Below are positions 26,258 to 35,191 of a DNA stretch of 64,000 nt, one piece after another. How positions within the stretch are numbered: position 1 is the stretch's first letter; every line of letters begins with the position of its first letter. Under the pieces are notes generated by a model. It did not search any database. It saw nothing but the letters and a program-made list of their open reading frames with translations, and was not told the DNA's origin. Source of the DNA: Victivallis sp. Marseille-Q1083 (GTDB lineage Bacteria > Verrucomicrobiota > Lentisphaeria > Victivallales > Victivallaceae); assembly GCF_903645315.1 (NCBI RefSeq), contig NZ_CAHJXL010000001.1, forward strand, positions 1,292,001 to 1,356,000, given 5' to 3'. The position numbers were made by a program, and so were the translations under genes.

Positions 26258-27357
26258 GTTCGTCCGGTCCGGCAATTCAGGGCGGGCAATGGCGCTTCGT
26301 TTGCAACACCGAAGCCGGTGAAGTCAACTGTCTGGCAATCGGCGGTGACGCCTTGTTGCATTTCGACGGCGTGCGGGTCAACGGTTTTGCCGAACGCGGC
26401 GGCCTGAGCAGAGGCTGGCGACTCCACAGCTCGGCGGACGCCCTGAGCGCCAGCGCCGAACTGGCGACGGTGATCCCGTTCGGCAATGAACCGGTCGTCA
26501 AGCGCCGGCTGGAATTCTTCAACCATGTCGGCCGGATGACGATGGATATCGCCGGCGGCAGCGGCTGCGTAGAACAGCTGGAACTGGACCCGCTGACGCT
26601 GTCCGGACCGTGGAAACGACTGATGATCGCCCGCTTGCCGGAAGATGACGCCCTTGAACTGCCGCTGGCGGAATGGCAGTCGCCCGGCACCGATTCGACG
26701 CTGTTTTATGATTCCGACCGGCCGTTTCTGCGTTTGCAGGCAGAACGGACGGACGGCAAGCGAGTGGAAATCGGCTGCGGCGACGACCTTTGGCGCTGGC
26801 TTCTGCCGCGCAACACCAACGGGGCCGGACGCTACACGATCGAAGGAAACGATCAGCAATTGACGGTCCGTCGCACCGTATTGAAATTCGATCCGGAACT
26901 CGGTCCGATTGAAAAACGCTCCTGGCGGTTCAACTGGTATTTCGCCTGGCTTGACGGCAACGGAGCCGGCCCGGCCGGCTCCGTTGCACGGCTGTTTCCC
27001 GAAGCCGGCACCCTGCCCGCGTCGGCGGAGCTCAGTTGCCGGCCGGGTGAATATTGCCTGACCGCCGCGGCGGCCCGGAAATATTTCCGCAGCGCGATTC
27101 GCCGCCGCGACGGCGCCGCCCTGGCGATTCCGGCCCGGCTCGACGGCTGTTTGAATGCCGCTCACCTGGAGCGTCCTCAGAAGGGCCGACTGCTGCACTG
27201 GAACCTCGGCGAATGTTTCGATCTGTATCTCTGGGGAAACCGGCAGTTGCGGCGGCGCGGCGGTACGCTGCAGTTCGAATTTCCCCAGCCGTCCTGGGTG
27301 GCGGAGCAAATTCTCAATGTCCCGCCCGATGACGGAGTCATGCCGGACGGCGATTGA
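26254..27357 (+). CDS. Conserved-looking protein of unknown function coupled to nitroreductase
   Basis: 367 residues from a GTG that overlaps the nitroreductase stop (AAGTGAG), with AGGTGG upstream. No signal peptide or membrane helix. The sequence is beta-rich with many Arg and Trp residues and paired strands (RRLEFFNHVGRMTMDIAGGSG, RSWRFNWYFAWLDGNG). It resembles a beta-sandwich or carbohydrate-binding-like fold, but I do not recognise the family. Coding is supported by length, codon use matching its neighbours, and the four-base overlap. Confidence 0.65.
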   Translation: MSSSGPAIQGGQWRFVCNTEAGEVNCLAIGGDALLHFDGVRVNGFAERGGLSRGWRLHSSADALSASAELATVIPFGNEPVVKRRLEFFNHVGRMTMDIAGGSGCVEQLELDPLTLSGPWKRLMIARLPEDDALELPLAEWQSPGTDSTLFYDSDRPFLRLQAERTDGKRVEIGCGDDLWRWLLPRNTNGAGRYTIEGNDQQLTVRRTVLKFDPELGPIEKRSWRFNWYFAWLDGNGAGPAGSVARLFPEAGTLPASAELSCRPGEYCLTAAAARKYFRSAIRRRDGAALAIPARLDGCLNAAHLERPQKGRLLHWNLGECFDLYLWGNRQLRRRGGTLQFEFPQPSWVAEQILNVPPDDGVMPDGD

Positions 27358-27439
27358 AAACCGGAACCTTTGCGTGTCCGGAGCGGCCCCCCCGGCCGGC
27401 AAATGGTCTTGTATGGAAATTCAACGGAGGATTGCGACG

Positions 27440-27784
27440 ATGAGAAAAGTGAAGATCACGGTATTGAAAACGACGTTGGATCAGGAACTGGCTTCGGAAT
27501 ACGGGGTGGAGGGTCTGACCGCCTGTCCGATGTTGAAAGCCGGTCAGGTATTCCATGCCGACTACGCCAAGCCGGCGGGTTTCTGCGATGAAGCGTGGAA
27601 AGCCATTTACCAATACGCCTTCGCCCTGGCGCACGGCGCCGGCAACGGACTGTTCTATCATGGCGACTGGATCCGGAAGCCGGGGGTGGCGATCTGCAGT
27701 TGCAACGACGGTTTGCGGCCGGTCATTTTCAAGCTGGAAGCGACCGACGAGGAGGCAGAGATCAACTACCAGCCGGTCCGCTGA
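27440..27784 (+). CDS. TIGR04076-family small protein
   Basis: 114 residues with GGAGG 9 bases before the ATG. It matches the TIGR04076 pattern: a short strand opening (KVKITVLKTTLDQELASEY), C-P-M-L near residue 30, a central FCDEAWKAIYQYAFALAHG and GVAICSCNDGLRPVIFKL. The family is widespread in anaerobes and often lies beside reductases. Its role is unknown; the conserved cysteines hint at metal or redox chemistry. It is in line with the nitroreductase cluster. Confidence 0.8.
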   Translation: MRKVKITVLKTTLDQELASEYGVEGLTACPMLKAGQVFHADYAKPAGFCDEAWKAIYQYAFALAHGAGNGLFYHGDWIRKPGVAICSCNDGLRPVIFKLEATDEEAEINYQPVR

Positions 27785-28600
27785 ATGCCGGGTGAACCGG
27801 ACAGCCTGGAGCGCATTGCCGCCTCGATCAACCTCCTGGCGAAATTCTGCGGCAAAAGGGATCTTCCCCGTCTGACCCGGCGGGAACTGCAGGCGAAATA
27901 CCGCATAGACCAGGCCGATGTCATGGTTCTGTTCGGCGGCAGCATTCTGGCGGGCGGCGATATTCTGGCCGAAGCCGTCGCCAATCGGGTTGCCGGTAAA
28001 TATGTGATCGTCGGCGGCATCGGGCATACGACGGCAATCCTGCGGCGGGAAATGCGCCGGGCGCTTCCCGCTGTCGCCACGGCCGGCCGACCGGAAGCGG
28101 AACTCTTTGCGGCCTATCTGAAAACTCAATACGGCCTGGAACCGGACCTGCTGGAATGCCGTTCGACGAACTGCGGCAGCAATATCACCGGGCTGCTGGA
28201 ACTGTTGCGGCAGAACGGCATTCCATTTCAATCCATCATTCTCGCCCAGGATGCCACGATGCAGCATCGGATGGAAGCGGGCTTCCGCCGGTTTGCGCCG
28301 GCGGAAGTCACGATCATCAATTATGCCACCTATGCCGCCAGCGTCGTCTGCCGAAACGGCAAACTCGTTTACGAAAATACGATTCGGGGCATGTGGACGA
28401 TGAAACAATATATCACCCTTCTGCTGGGCGAAATACCGCGGCTGTCCGACGATGCGGCAGGCTACGGTCCGAACGGCAGAAACTTCATCGCCCATGTCGA
28501 TATCCCGGCCGACGTCCGAAAGGCTTTCCAGGAGCTGCAGCAGGAGTATACCGGCCTGGTTCGCCGGGCCGATCCCCGTTATGCGTCGAAGAATCCATAA
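27785..28600 (+). CDS. YdcF/SanA-like DUF218 protein
   Basis: 271 residues, starting directly after the stop of the TIGR04076 gene (TGAATG). DUF218 features are a first strand with Asp-rich turn (ADVMVLFGGSILAGGD), YVIVGGIGHTT, the central NCGSNITGLLELL helix and QSIILAQDATMQHRM. Escherichia coli YdcF binds S-adenosylmethionine, and SanA-type relatives affect the cell envelope; the exact function here is unknown. No membrane helix is seen, unlike SanA, so the cytoplasmic YdcF type is more likely. Confidence 0.75.
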   Translation: MPGEPDSLERIAASINLLAKFCGKRDLPRLTRRELQAKYRIDQADVMVLFGGSILAGGDILAEAVANRVAGKYVIVGGIGHTTAILRREMRRALPAVATAGRPEAELFAAYLKTQYGLEPDLLECRSTNCGSNITGLLELLRQNGIPFQSIILAQDATMQHRMEAGFRRFAPAEVTIINYATYAASVVCRNGKLVYENTIRGMWTMKQYITLLLGEIPRLSDDAAGYGPNGRNFIAHVDIPADVRKAFQELQQEYTGLVRRADPRYASKNP

Positions 28601-28703
28601 TTTACGCCCATGCAAATTTTTTTCGTCAACAACCCGCCCGAAGACCGGCATTCGATTTGTCACACCGGTCCCGGCAAATGCAAATTCAGCTCGGAGGCTG
28701 GCA

Positions 28704-29129
28704 ATGTTCTTGATAAAATATGTGACCAGTGAGGATAAAAAATTCTGGCTGGCGATGGATAACCATGGCTCCGAACCGGAATTCGACCGCAAAGTCCGCG
28801 ACGCCCGGGGATACGTCATATTCGTCGATGAAAAACCGGCCGGAATCATGTATTATAGTCTGTTATGGGACAAACTGCCGTTTTTGAACCTCATTTGTCT
28901 GGATCGGGCCTGCCGGGGAAACGGCTACGGCCGGCTCGCGATGGAATTCTGGGAAAAGGAGATGGCGGCGGCCGGCTTCAAGATGGTGCTTTTATCGACC
29001 CAGGCGGATGAAACGGCCCAGCATTTTTACCGGAAGCTGAATTATCGAGACTGCGGCTGTCTGGTGTTGAACGACGGTCCGCTGGCGCAGCCGATGGAGA
29101 TGTTTTTCTGCAAGCAACTGAAAAGCTGA
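28704..29129 (+). CDS. GNAT family N-acetyltransferase
   Basis: 141 residues with GGAGG 6 bases before the ATG. The core strand and acetyl-CoA loop read LNLICLDRACRGNGYGRLAMEFW (R-x-x-G-x-G/A type), and a C-terminal TQADETAQHFYRKLNYRDCG segment matches the family's Y-x-K-x-G/N-F/Y end. The acceptor is unknown. It sits last in the small-gene cluster 25751-29129. Confidence 0.88.
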   Translation: MFLIKYVTSEDKKFWLAMDNHGSEPEFDRKVRDARGYVIFVDEKPAGIMYYSLLWDKLPFLNLICLDRACRGNGYGRLAMEFWEKEMAAAGFKMVLLSTQADETAQHFYRKLNYRDCGCLVLNDGPLAQPMEMFFCKQLKS

Positions 29130-29256
29130 AGCGTGACAGGCAGAATTTCAATCTATCGGCGTACCAGGCGTTTTTCGGCAGCCGGGCCGGAGCGAATGGT
29201 GCAAACTCCGGTCAATCCCGAAGAAAATTATTTTTTTTCATTATTTTTATTTGCAT

Positions 29257-29284
29257 TTATAAGTTATGTTTGTAACTTATAAAA
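29257..29284. promoter_or_regulatory. Palindromic operator-like site upstream of the ABC/BlaIR operon
   Basis: Perfect 11-base arms TTTATAAGTTA (29257-29267) and TAACTTATAAA (29274-29284) separated by 6 bases, in an AT-rich tract of otherwise GC-rich DNA. A TATAAA at 29279-29284 could serve as a -10 box. It is a good candidate operator for a dimeric repressor; the BlaI-like protein encoded in the same operon is an obvious suspect. Confidence 0.5.
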
Positions 29285-29380
29285 AAGAGACCGGAATCTG
29301 CGGCGGCCGGAAACGGCCGGTTTTGAAACGGGCCGGGTCGATGTCGATGACCGCGGCAACGAAGTCAGGAGGTATTCATC

Positions 29381-29965
29381 ATGAACAGTCGCCCCAAGAC
29401 GACCAAACCACACCCCGGAGCGAAACGGCGGCGCGCCATCTACCTGCCGCTGCTGCTCGCGCTGCCGGTGCTGGGCGGCCTGCTGTGGTTCTGCAGCAGG
29501 ATTGAAACGGAACCGATGACATCCGATGAAATGCTCGCCAAAGAGCATTGGACGGCCGAACAGCTCGCCGCGGCGATGACGCGGGTATTTTCACCGCAGA
29601 GCAACCGCGACCGCCGGGAGGAGGTCATCGAACACCTGCGGCGGCAGCTCGCCCAATACTCGCCGGAAGAACAGCGCCGGATCCGGGTACAGGCCCTGAA
29701 AGGTTCGCTGCAGAATCAATTGTCCCAGTTTCGCGCCCTGCCGCCGGAACGCCGGCAGGAGACGATCGCCAAGCTGGAACGCGATGCGGAGCATTCGCTG
29801 CAGGACGCCTATCAGAAGAATGCCGAACTGCTCAATTCGCCGGAAGGACAGGCCGTCCAGGAAGAAGCGACCCGCATCATGCTGGCCGAATTGTCACCCG
29901 CGGAGCGGCGCGATCTTTCCAAAGTCATCCAGACCTGGGTCCGGCTGCTGCAATACCGCCGTTAG
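29381..29965 (+). CDS. Single-pass membrane protein of unknown function
   Basis: 194 residues with AGGAGG upstream. A basic N-terminus is followed by a membrane helix ([18 protein letters not shown], about residues 22-40). A long helical, Gln/Arg/Glu-rich periplasmic part then contains repeated proline-capped helices ([40 protein letters not shown]). Such repeats occur in periplasmic sensors like the heavy-metal protein CnrX/Spy type, but a firm family match cannot be claimed. It leads an operon with a pseudopilin, an ABC exporter and BlaI/BlaR-like proteins. Confidence 0.65.
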   Translation: MNSRPKTTKPHPGAKRRRAIYLPLLLALPVLGGLLWFCSRIETEPMTSDEMLAKEHWTAEQLAAAMTRVFSPQSNRDRREEVIEHLRRQLAQYSPEEQRRIRVQALKGSLQNQLSQFRALPPERRQETIAKLERDAEHSLQDAYQKNAELLNSPEGQAVQEEATRIMLAELSPAERRDLSKVIQTWVRLLQYRR

Positions 29966-30005
29966 ACAAGTTAAAAGCACACTGCTTCTGCACAGGAGGA
30001 AACCG

Positions 30006-30566
30006 ATGAAACATTCAGCTTTTACATTACTGGAATTACTGATCGTTATCGCCGTAATAGGCATATTATCCGGACTGCTGCTGCCGGCGGTCCATTATGT
30101 CCGGGCCAGGGCTTACCGGACCGGCTGCATGAACAATCTCCGGCAAATCGGCCTGGCGTTGCAGAATTATGCGATGGACAACCGCCAATGCCTGCCGTAT
30201 TGCGTCGGCGATCCCGGCGACCCGGCCGCCAACGAGACGATGTTCGAGCCGGTGATGCGGACATTGGCCGCCTATCTCGGCGCCGATCCTGGCGACGAAG
30301 CGTCCTGGCAACATCAGGAGATCTTCCACTGCCCTTCCGATCCCGAACATTTCGCCCAGAGCGGCAGCAGCTACTGGTGGCTGTCGATGCTGGACATCAA
30401 CGGCAAATCTTTTTCGTCCCGTTTCGAGCTGCTGGGCTACACCGTCCCGCTGTTGACCGACTTCGAAACCGTACACGGCAAAGACGGCGAGGTCAGCTCC
30501 CGCAACTATCTGTATATCGACGGCCACATCAGCACCGACGCATTGCAGGAAAAAGGCGGGCTGTAA
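30006..30566 (+). CDS. Prepilin-type (pseudopilin) protein of the ABC exporter operon
   Basis: 186 residues with AGGAGG 6 bases before the ATG. The type III signal reads [19 protein letters not shown], differing from the other four pseudopilins of the window ([13 protein letters not shown]), so it is a distinct subgroup. Two paired cysteines and YLYIDGHIS near the end resemble the H-X9-DG region, with altered spacing. It ends one base before the ABC ATPase gene and is surely co-transcribed with it. Confidence 0.85.
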   Translation: MKHSAFTLLELLIVIAVIGILSGLLLPAVHYVRARAYRTGCMNNLRQIGLALQNYAMDNRQCLPYCVGDPGDPAANETMFEPVMRTLAAYLGADPGDEASWQHQEIFHCPSDPEHFAQSGSSYWWLSMLDINGKSFSSRFELLGYTVPLLTDFETVHGKDGEVSSRNYLYIDGHISTDALQEKGGL

Positions 30567-31493
30567 ATGGCCATCCGGATAACAAATTTGAGCAAATGTT
30601 TCGGTTCCCGACCGGTCCTGCGGGATGTTTCACTGTCCGTTGAACGCGGCGACGTCATGGGACTGATCGGCCCGAACGGCGCCGGCAAGAGCACTCTGCT
30701 CAAAGCGATCACCGGGTTGATCTGGCCGACGGCCGGAACGGTCACCGTCAACGGTTTCGACGTCCATCGGGAACACCCGCAGGCCATGCGGAAACTGGGC
30801 GCCGTCATCGAATGGCCGAGTTTTCATCCCGACCTTTCCGCCCGCTGGAATCTGAAGGTTTTTTCCGGCGGCCACGGCCCCGCCTATGAAAAACGGTCGC
30901 GGGAACTGCTGCGCTTCGTCGGCATGGACTCGGCGGCCGACCGCCGAGTCGGCACCTTTTCCACCGGCATGAAACAGCGGCTCGGCATCGTGCTGGCGCT
31001 GCTGCCCGACTCGGATCTCATCATCCTGGATGAACCGACCAACGGCCTCGATCCCGGCGGCATCGTCGAAATCCGGCAATTGATCCGGCAGTTGAACCGC
31101 GATTTCGGCACGACGGTACTGGTCAGCAGTCATCTGCTCGGAGAGATGGAACAAATCTGCGATAAGATCGCGCTGCTCTCCCAGGGAACTCTGATCGCCT
31201 GCGGCGGCTTGCAGGAGCTGCTGAAAGCGCCGCCGCAACTGTGCGTCCGCTGCCGCCAGCCGGCCCTGGCCCGGCGGCTGCTGCAGGAGACCGGTGAACT
31301 TGCCCCCCGCTCAATCGTCGTGACTTCCGATCGGGAATTGCGGTTGGAATACGCCGCAACGGCCGACTGCGACCGACTGGCGGGACTGGTCAACGCGCGG
31401 TTGGTTCACGGCGGCGTGGAAGTGACGCATTTGAGCGTCGCCGCGGCGAACCTCGAGACATTTTTTCTGGAAAATCTGGCGGAAAGGCGATGA
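30567..31493 (+). CDS. ABC transporter ATP-binding protein
   Basis: 308 residues. Walker A GPNGAGKST (about residues 35-43), signature FSTGMKQRLG (about 131-140), Walker B LIILDEPTNGLDP (about 151-163) and the switch His in VSSHLLGEME are all present. The C-terminal 80 residues form the extension seen in ABC-2 exporters of the CcmA/BcrA type (bacitracin-like efflux). It overlaps the permease gene by four bases (ATGA). It powers the encoded membrane subunit; the substrate is unknown, with peptide antibiotics or lipids possible by family. Confidence 0.95.
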   Translation: MAIRITNLSKCFGSRPVLRDVSLSVERGDVMGLIGPNGAGKSTLLKAITGLIWPTAGTVTVNGFDVHREHPQAMRKLGAVIEWPSFHPDLSARWNLKVFSGGHGPAYEKRSRELLRFVGMDSAADRRVGTFSTGMKQRLGIVLALLPDSDLIILDEPTNGLDPGGIVEIRQLIRQLNRDFGTTVLVSSHLLGEMEQICDKIALLSQGTLIACGGLQELLKAPPQLCVRCRQPALARRLLQETGELAPRSIVVTSDRELRLEYAATADCDRLAGLVNARLVHGGVEVTHLSVAAANLETFFLENLAERR

Positions 31494-32362
31494 ATATGTG
31501 GCGCAATATCGGTTACGAACTGTTGAAAATGGCGGTGCAGAAAAAAAATTTCGTCATCGCCGCCGGCCATCTGCTGTTTCTGACGTTATGTTATATCGGT
31601 TTCCGCTCCGGCGGCGGTTCCCGGGAATTTGCCCGGACGCTGGAACGGGCCGGCTTCAGTGAAGCGTTCGCCAATTTCATTTTCAGTTGTTTCGACGGTC
31701 CTTTTCTCGCCCGGCTGGTGATGATTCCGACCTTTCTGATTCTGATGCCGATTCTGGTCGCCACGCTGGCCGGGGAAACGGTCGCCGGCGAAATGCAGGA
31801 CGGCAGCCTCAAACTGGCGCTGTCCCGGCCGCGTTCCCGGACCGGCATGATTCTGAGCAAATTCTTCGCCATCTATCTGATGACGCTGTTTTTTTCCCTC
31901 TATTTCGCCGTCGTTTCCCTGGCGGCGGCAGCGCTGCTGCGGGGCTGGTCGTCCACCCAGGTGATCTTCATGTTCGGCGCCTGGGGAGTCGATTTCACGA
32001 CGATGGGCGAACCGGCGGCCATCCTGCGTTACGGCGCGATGGTAATCTACTTCTCCTTCTCCCAGATGGCGCTGGCGGCGATCGCCTTGTTCTTTTCCAC
32101 GATATTCAACCGGACGACGGCGGCCACCATCGCCGCGGTAACGGTTTATTTCGTCTGTTATATTGCGGCTTTGTTTCCTTTCATGGCGCACCTCAAGGAT
32201 TATCTGTTGTCTGAAACAATGGGCGGCGCGACGGCGTTTCTTTTTTGGCTGAACAACATCCCATGGTATAAATTAAGTGCGAATCTGGCATTGCTAAGTA
32301 TTTATATCGTGGTATTTTTAACATTGGCAATCATCAATTTCAATTGGAAAGACATCAGATGA
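31490..32362 (+). CDS. ABC-2 type transporter permease
   Basis: 290 residues with six likely membrane helices, the first at about residues 20-38 (NFVIAAGHLLFLTLCYIGF). The segment LVATLAGETVAGEMQDGSLKLALSRPRSRT is the cytoplasmic coupling region conserved in ABC-2 permeases of the NatB/BcrB kind. The ATG overlaps the stop of the ATPase gene, so the two are produced together. Confidence 0.9.
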   Translation: MNMWRNIGYELLKMAVQKKNFVIAAGHLLFLTLCYIGFRSGGGSREFARTLERAGFSEAFANFIFSCFDGPFLARLVMIPTFLILMPILVATLAGETVAGEMQDGSLKLALSRPRSRTGMILSKFFAIYLMTLFFSLYFAVVSLAAAALLRGWSSTQVIFMFGAWGVDFTTMGEPAAILRYGAMVIYFSFSQMALAAIALFFSTIFNRTTAATIAAVTVYFVCYIAALFPFMAHLKDYLLSETMGGATAFLFWLNNIPWYKLSANLALLSIYIVVFLTLAIINFNWKDIR

Positions 32363-32404
32363 AGCCGTCCGACCGGTCGCCGGCTTTGCAAAAAAGGAAT
32401 GGAT

Positions 32405-32788
32405 ATGGAGCGGATCAAAATTTCTGACGCGGAATTGGAAGTCATGAAGGCGTTGTGGGACAAATCGCCGCAAACCCTGCCGGAAATCGTCGGCAACGTG
32501 CAACGGGAAAACAGCTGGGAAGGGGTGACGATCAAAACACTGCTGCTGCGGCTGTTGAAAAAGGAAGCGGTCAGCCAGGAGGGCGAACGGCGCTCCTATC
32601 AATATTCCCCCCGGATCAGCCGCGAGGAATATTTGAAAGAGGCCAGCAATAAATTTCTGCGGGATACGTTTCAGGACACGCCGGGGGCGCTGCTGAGCTT
32701 TTTCGTCAAGGAACGCCGGCTGTCAAGCGAGGAACTCAGCGAATTGAAAGCCATTATCGAGGAAGCGGAAGGACAATGCATGAAATAA
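32405..32788 (+). CDS. BlaI/MecI/CopY-type transcriptional repressor
   Basis: 127 residues from the second of two in-frame ATGs, chosen because AAGGA lies 6 bases upstream of it. The winged helix is clear: ISDAELEVMKALWDKSPQTL, then VTIKTLLLRLLKKEAVSQE and the wing GERRSYQYSPRISREEY. The C-terminal helices form the dimerisation part. BlaI-type repressors are cleaved when the partner BlaR-type membrane protease senses its ligand. The partner gene overlaps this one by 13 bases. It probably represses its own operon. Confidence 0.93.
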   Translation: MERIKISDAELEVMKALWDKSPQTLPEIVGNVQRENSWEGVTIKTLLLRLLKKEAVSQEGERRSYQYSPRISREEYLKEASNKFLRDTFQDTPGALLSFFVKERRLSSEELSELKAIIEEAEGQCMK

Positions 32789-34782
32789 TTTTTTATGCCG
32801 CCTCCGCATTGCTGCGTGGCGCGGCTCTGTTTCTGCTGATCCAGTTGTTGGAACGGCTGCCGTTCCCGGCCTTGCACCGGCAACTTCAAAGCCGGGGCCT
32901 GTGGGCGGTGCTGCTGCTGTTGATGGTCCTGCCGCTGCATGACGTGAATTTTCCCGGCTGGACAGCGGCTTCGCAGGCCGACCCGGCGGAAAATGTCGCC
33001 GCGCCTTCCATCCGGTTCGACTGGGACAGTTGGGAATTCGCCGTTGCCACCGCACCGGAAAAACCGGAAGCCGTTCCCAAAATTGCGGAAAAGCCGCTGC
33101 CGCCGTCGTTCGTCATCCCGGCCGGCAGCGCCTTCTGGGGGCTGGCCGGTCTTTACCTCGGCATCGCCGGATTGCTGGCCGGTTACCGGCTGAACCGGCA
33201 GCGGTGCGGGCAGAGGCTGCTGAATGCCTTGCCGGAAATTTCCGGCGGCCGGCTGTTCAACCTCTTTCACCAGGCGGCCGGCCTCGCCGGCTTCGACCGT
33301 CGTCATTGCCGGCTGTTCGACGGCGGAATTCTGCTGGCGGCGCCGGCCTGTACCGGTTTCCGGCGGCCGAAAATTTTTTTCCCGGCCCAAAAAGCGGCGA
33401 CATTGACCGATCAACAGATCATCACGTTATTTCTGCACGAATTTGCGCATTTGAAAGCCGGCGACAATGCCAGCAATCTGTTGCTGACCCTTACCGGCTG
33501 CCTCTTCTGGGGAAATTTGTTCCTGGGCTGGGCGATCCGGCGTTTCTGGCTGGCGGCCGAACTGAATTGCGACCGGGAAGTGGTCCGCCGGCTTCACCTG
33601 GAAGGCGCCCAGCGCGGCGAATATGCCCGGCTGCTGCTTTTTTTCAGCCTGACCCCGCCGCCGGCCCTGCAGGGCGGCAATAATCTCGGCGCCGGCAGCC
33701 GCGACCTCAAACTGCGGTTATGGGAAATTTTCAACGTCCCCCCGGAAAGCGTCCCGCGCCGCTGGCTGCGGCGGGCGGCCACCGCCGCTTTATTGTTGAG
33801 CGTGGTGATGCTGACGCCGGCCTTTACCGGCCATGAACGCCGCGGCCCGGACAGCTTGCTGCGCTATCCGGTCCCGGCGGCCCAGGCGATGGTTTACTGG
33901 GATTGTGAAATGATGCAGGATTCCTACTGGAGCCGGAAATTGCTGGCGACCTCGCTCGCCCAGAGCCTGCTGACCAAGCTGAGCCGGGACGCTCAGCCGT
34001 ATCTGTTCGCCGACTGGTTCGAAACCATGCAGGTTCAGGAATTGATGTTCTTCTGGCTGAACGGCAAAACCGGCGGTGAATCCATGCCCTCCTCCGGCGG
34101 GATTCTGGTGCGCAGCCGGACAACCTGGCCGGCGTTCCGCGCACGACTGCTCGAGGGCAATCCGCAAGCCAGAACCACCGCGCTGCGCAACCGGGAAGTT
34201 CTGCAACTGGCCGACGGCGGCGCCCGCAAACCGACTTTTTTCCTGCCGGTCAACGACCACGTCATCGCCATCCTGCCGGATCATGGAATCGTCCTCGACG
34301 CCTTTTTCGCCAGTTTGGACAACCAGTTCGACGACGCCGGTATTTTTCAGAAAATCCTGCAGGAAATCCCGGCGGAAGCCATCGGCTTTGCCGCCATTCC
34401 CCAACCGGTCGACGGCTGGATGACCATGGACGATCGGCCGGTATCCGGAACCTTGCAGGCAATTCTCCGGCTGGCCAAAGACCATTCGATCGGCGTTGAC
34501 CTGGACTGTCGGCTGACGGAGGCGCACCAGCAGGAAAAGGCCTGGCTGCAGGTCGGCAAACTGTTCGACGGCATGAAACGCGCCGCAATTATTCTCGGAA
34601 CCGATGCCGGCGAAGCGGCCGAACAATTGACCTGCCGCAACGACGACGGCGCCATTCATGTGGAGGGCCGCTGGCCGGCCGATTTGCTGGAGCGGTTATG
34701 GCTGGCGCACCAGGCGCTTCTGCAGCCGGAGTCACCGGACGCCGTTTCCGAGGTTGCCGTATTGCGCTCTAAAGTAAAATAA
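32776..34782 (+). CDS. BlaR1/MecR1-like M56 membrane metallopeptidase with novel C-terminal domain
   Basis: 668 residues. Hydrophobic helices lie near residues 5-20, 35-52, 115-135 and 235-255. The zinc motif HEFAH is at about residues 221-225 with a downstream Glu in AELNCDREVV, as in M56 peptidases. After a further helix (ATAALLLSVVMLTPAF, about 335-350) come some 300 residues that are not a penicillin-binding domain: no SxxK-SxN-KTG set is visible. This part is presumably the sensor and must bind something other than a beta-lactam. The gene overlaps blaI-like by 13 bases. Confidence 0.85.
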   Translation: MHEIIFYAASALLRGAALFLLIQLLERLPFPALHRQLQSRGLWAVLLLLMVLPLHDVNFPGWTAASQADPAENVAAPSIRFDWDSWEFAVATAPEKPEAVPKIAEKPLPPSFVIPAGSAFWGLAGLYLGIAGLLAGYRLNRQRCGQRLLNALPEISGGRLFNLFHQAAGLAGFDRRHCRLFDGGILLAAPACTGFRRPKIFFPAQKAATLTDQQIITLFLHEFAHLKAGDNASNLLLTLTGCLFWGNLFLGWAIRRFWLAAELNCDREVVRRLHLEGAQRGEYARLLLFFSLTPPPALQGGNNLGAGSRDLKLRLWEIFNVPPESVPRRWLRRAATAALLLSVVMLTPAFTGHERRGPDSLLRYPVPAAQAMVYWDCEMMQDSYWSRKLLATSLAQSLLTKLSRDAQPYLFADWFETMQVQELMFFWLNGKTGGESMPSSGGILVRSRTTWPAFRARLLEGNPQARTTALRNREVLQLADGGARKPTFFLPVNDHVIAILPDHGIVLDAFFASLDNQFDDAGIFQKILQEIPAEAIGFAAIPQPVDGWMTMDDRPVSGTLQAILRLAKDHSIGVDLDCRLTEAHQQEKAWLQVGKLFDGMKRAAIILGTDAGEAAEQLTCRNDDGAIHVEGRWPADLLERLWLAHQALLQPESPDAVSEVAVLRSKVK

Positions 34783-34880
34783 GCACAAGAAAACTATGCA
34801 CTGATAGGAAATTAGACAAAAGTTAGATAACAACTCAATATTTTATATTGATTAAATATCATAACTTATTTATTTATGAA

Positions 34881-34955
34881 TGGAGCCGGCTGTCGGAGTC
34901 GAACCGACGACCTGATGATTACAAGTCAGCTGCTCTACCACTGAGCTAAGCCGGC
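34881..34955 (-). tRNA. tRNA-Thr (TGT)
   Basis: A cloverleaf on the minus strand: acceptor GCCGGCT/AGCCGGC, D-arm GCTC/GAGC, anticodon loop CTTGTAA with anticodon TGT, T-arm GTCGG/CCGAC and encoded CCA (34883-34881). The anticodon stem GCTGA/TCATC has one C-T mismatch. About 90 bases of AT-rich DNA, including TCAATAT/ATATTGA, separate it from the M56 gene. Confidence 0.95.
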
Positions 34956-35191
34956 AGGGGAGAATTTGTTTTACTATGCGTTCAGTTATGTAAAAAATCA
35001 AGAAGGAGAACCGCTTTAAAACATTTTTTTCCGCTTTCCTTCCCCTGTTTTGCATTTCTTATCTGAATTCAATCGGAAATTACTTGAAATTCTCAAAAAG
35101 CAGAATTAATGTTTACGATGTGCTGTTGTGCAATGTGGGCATGACGTATTGGCTCTAAAAGTATTTCAGTTACGATCACGGGGGAAAGAAC

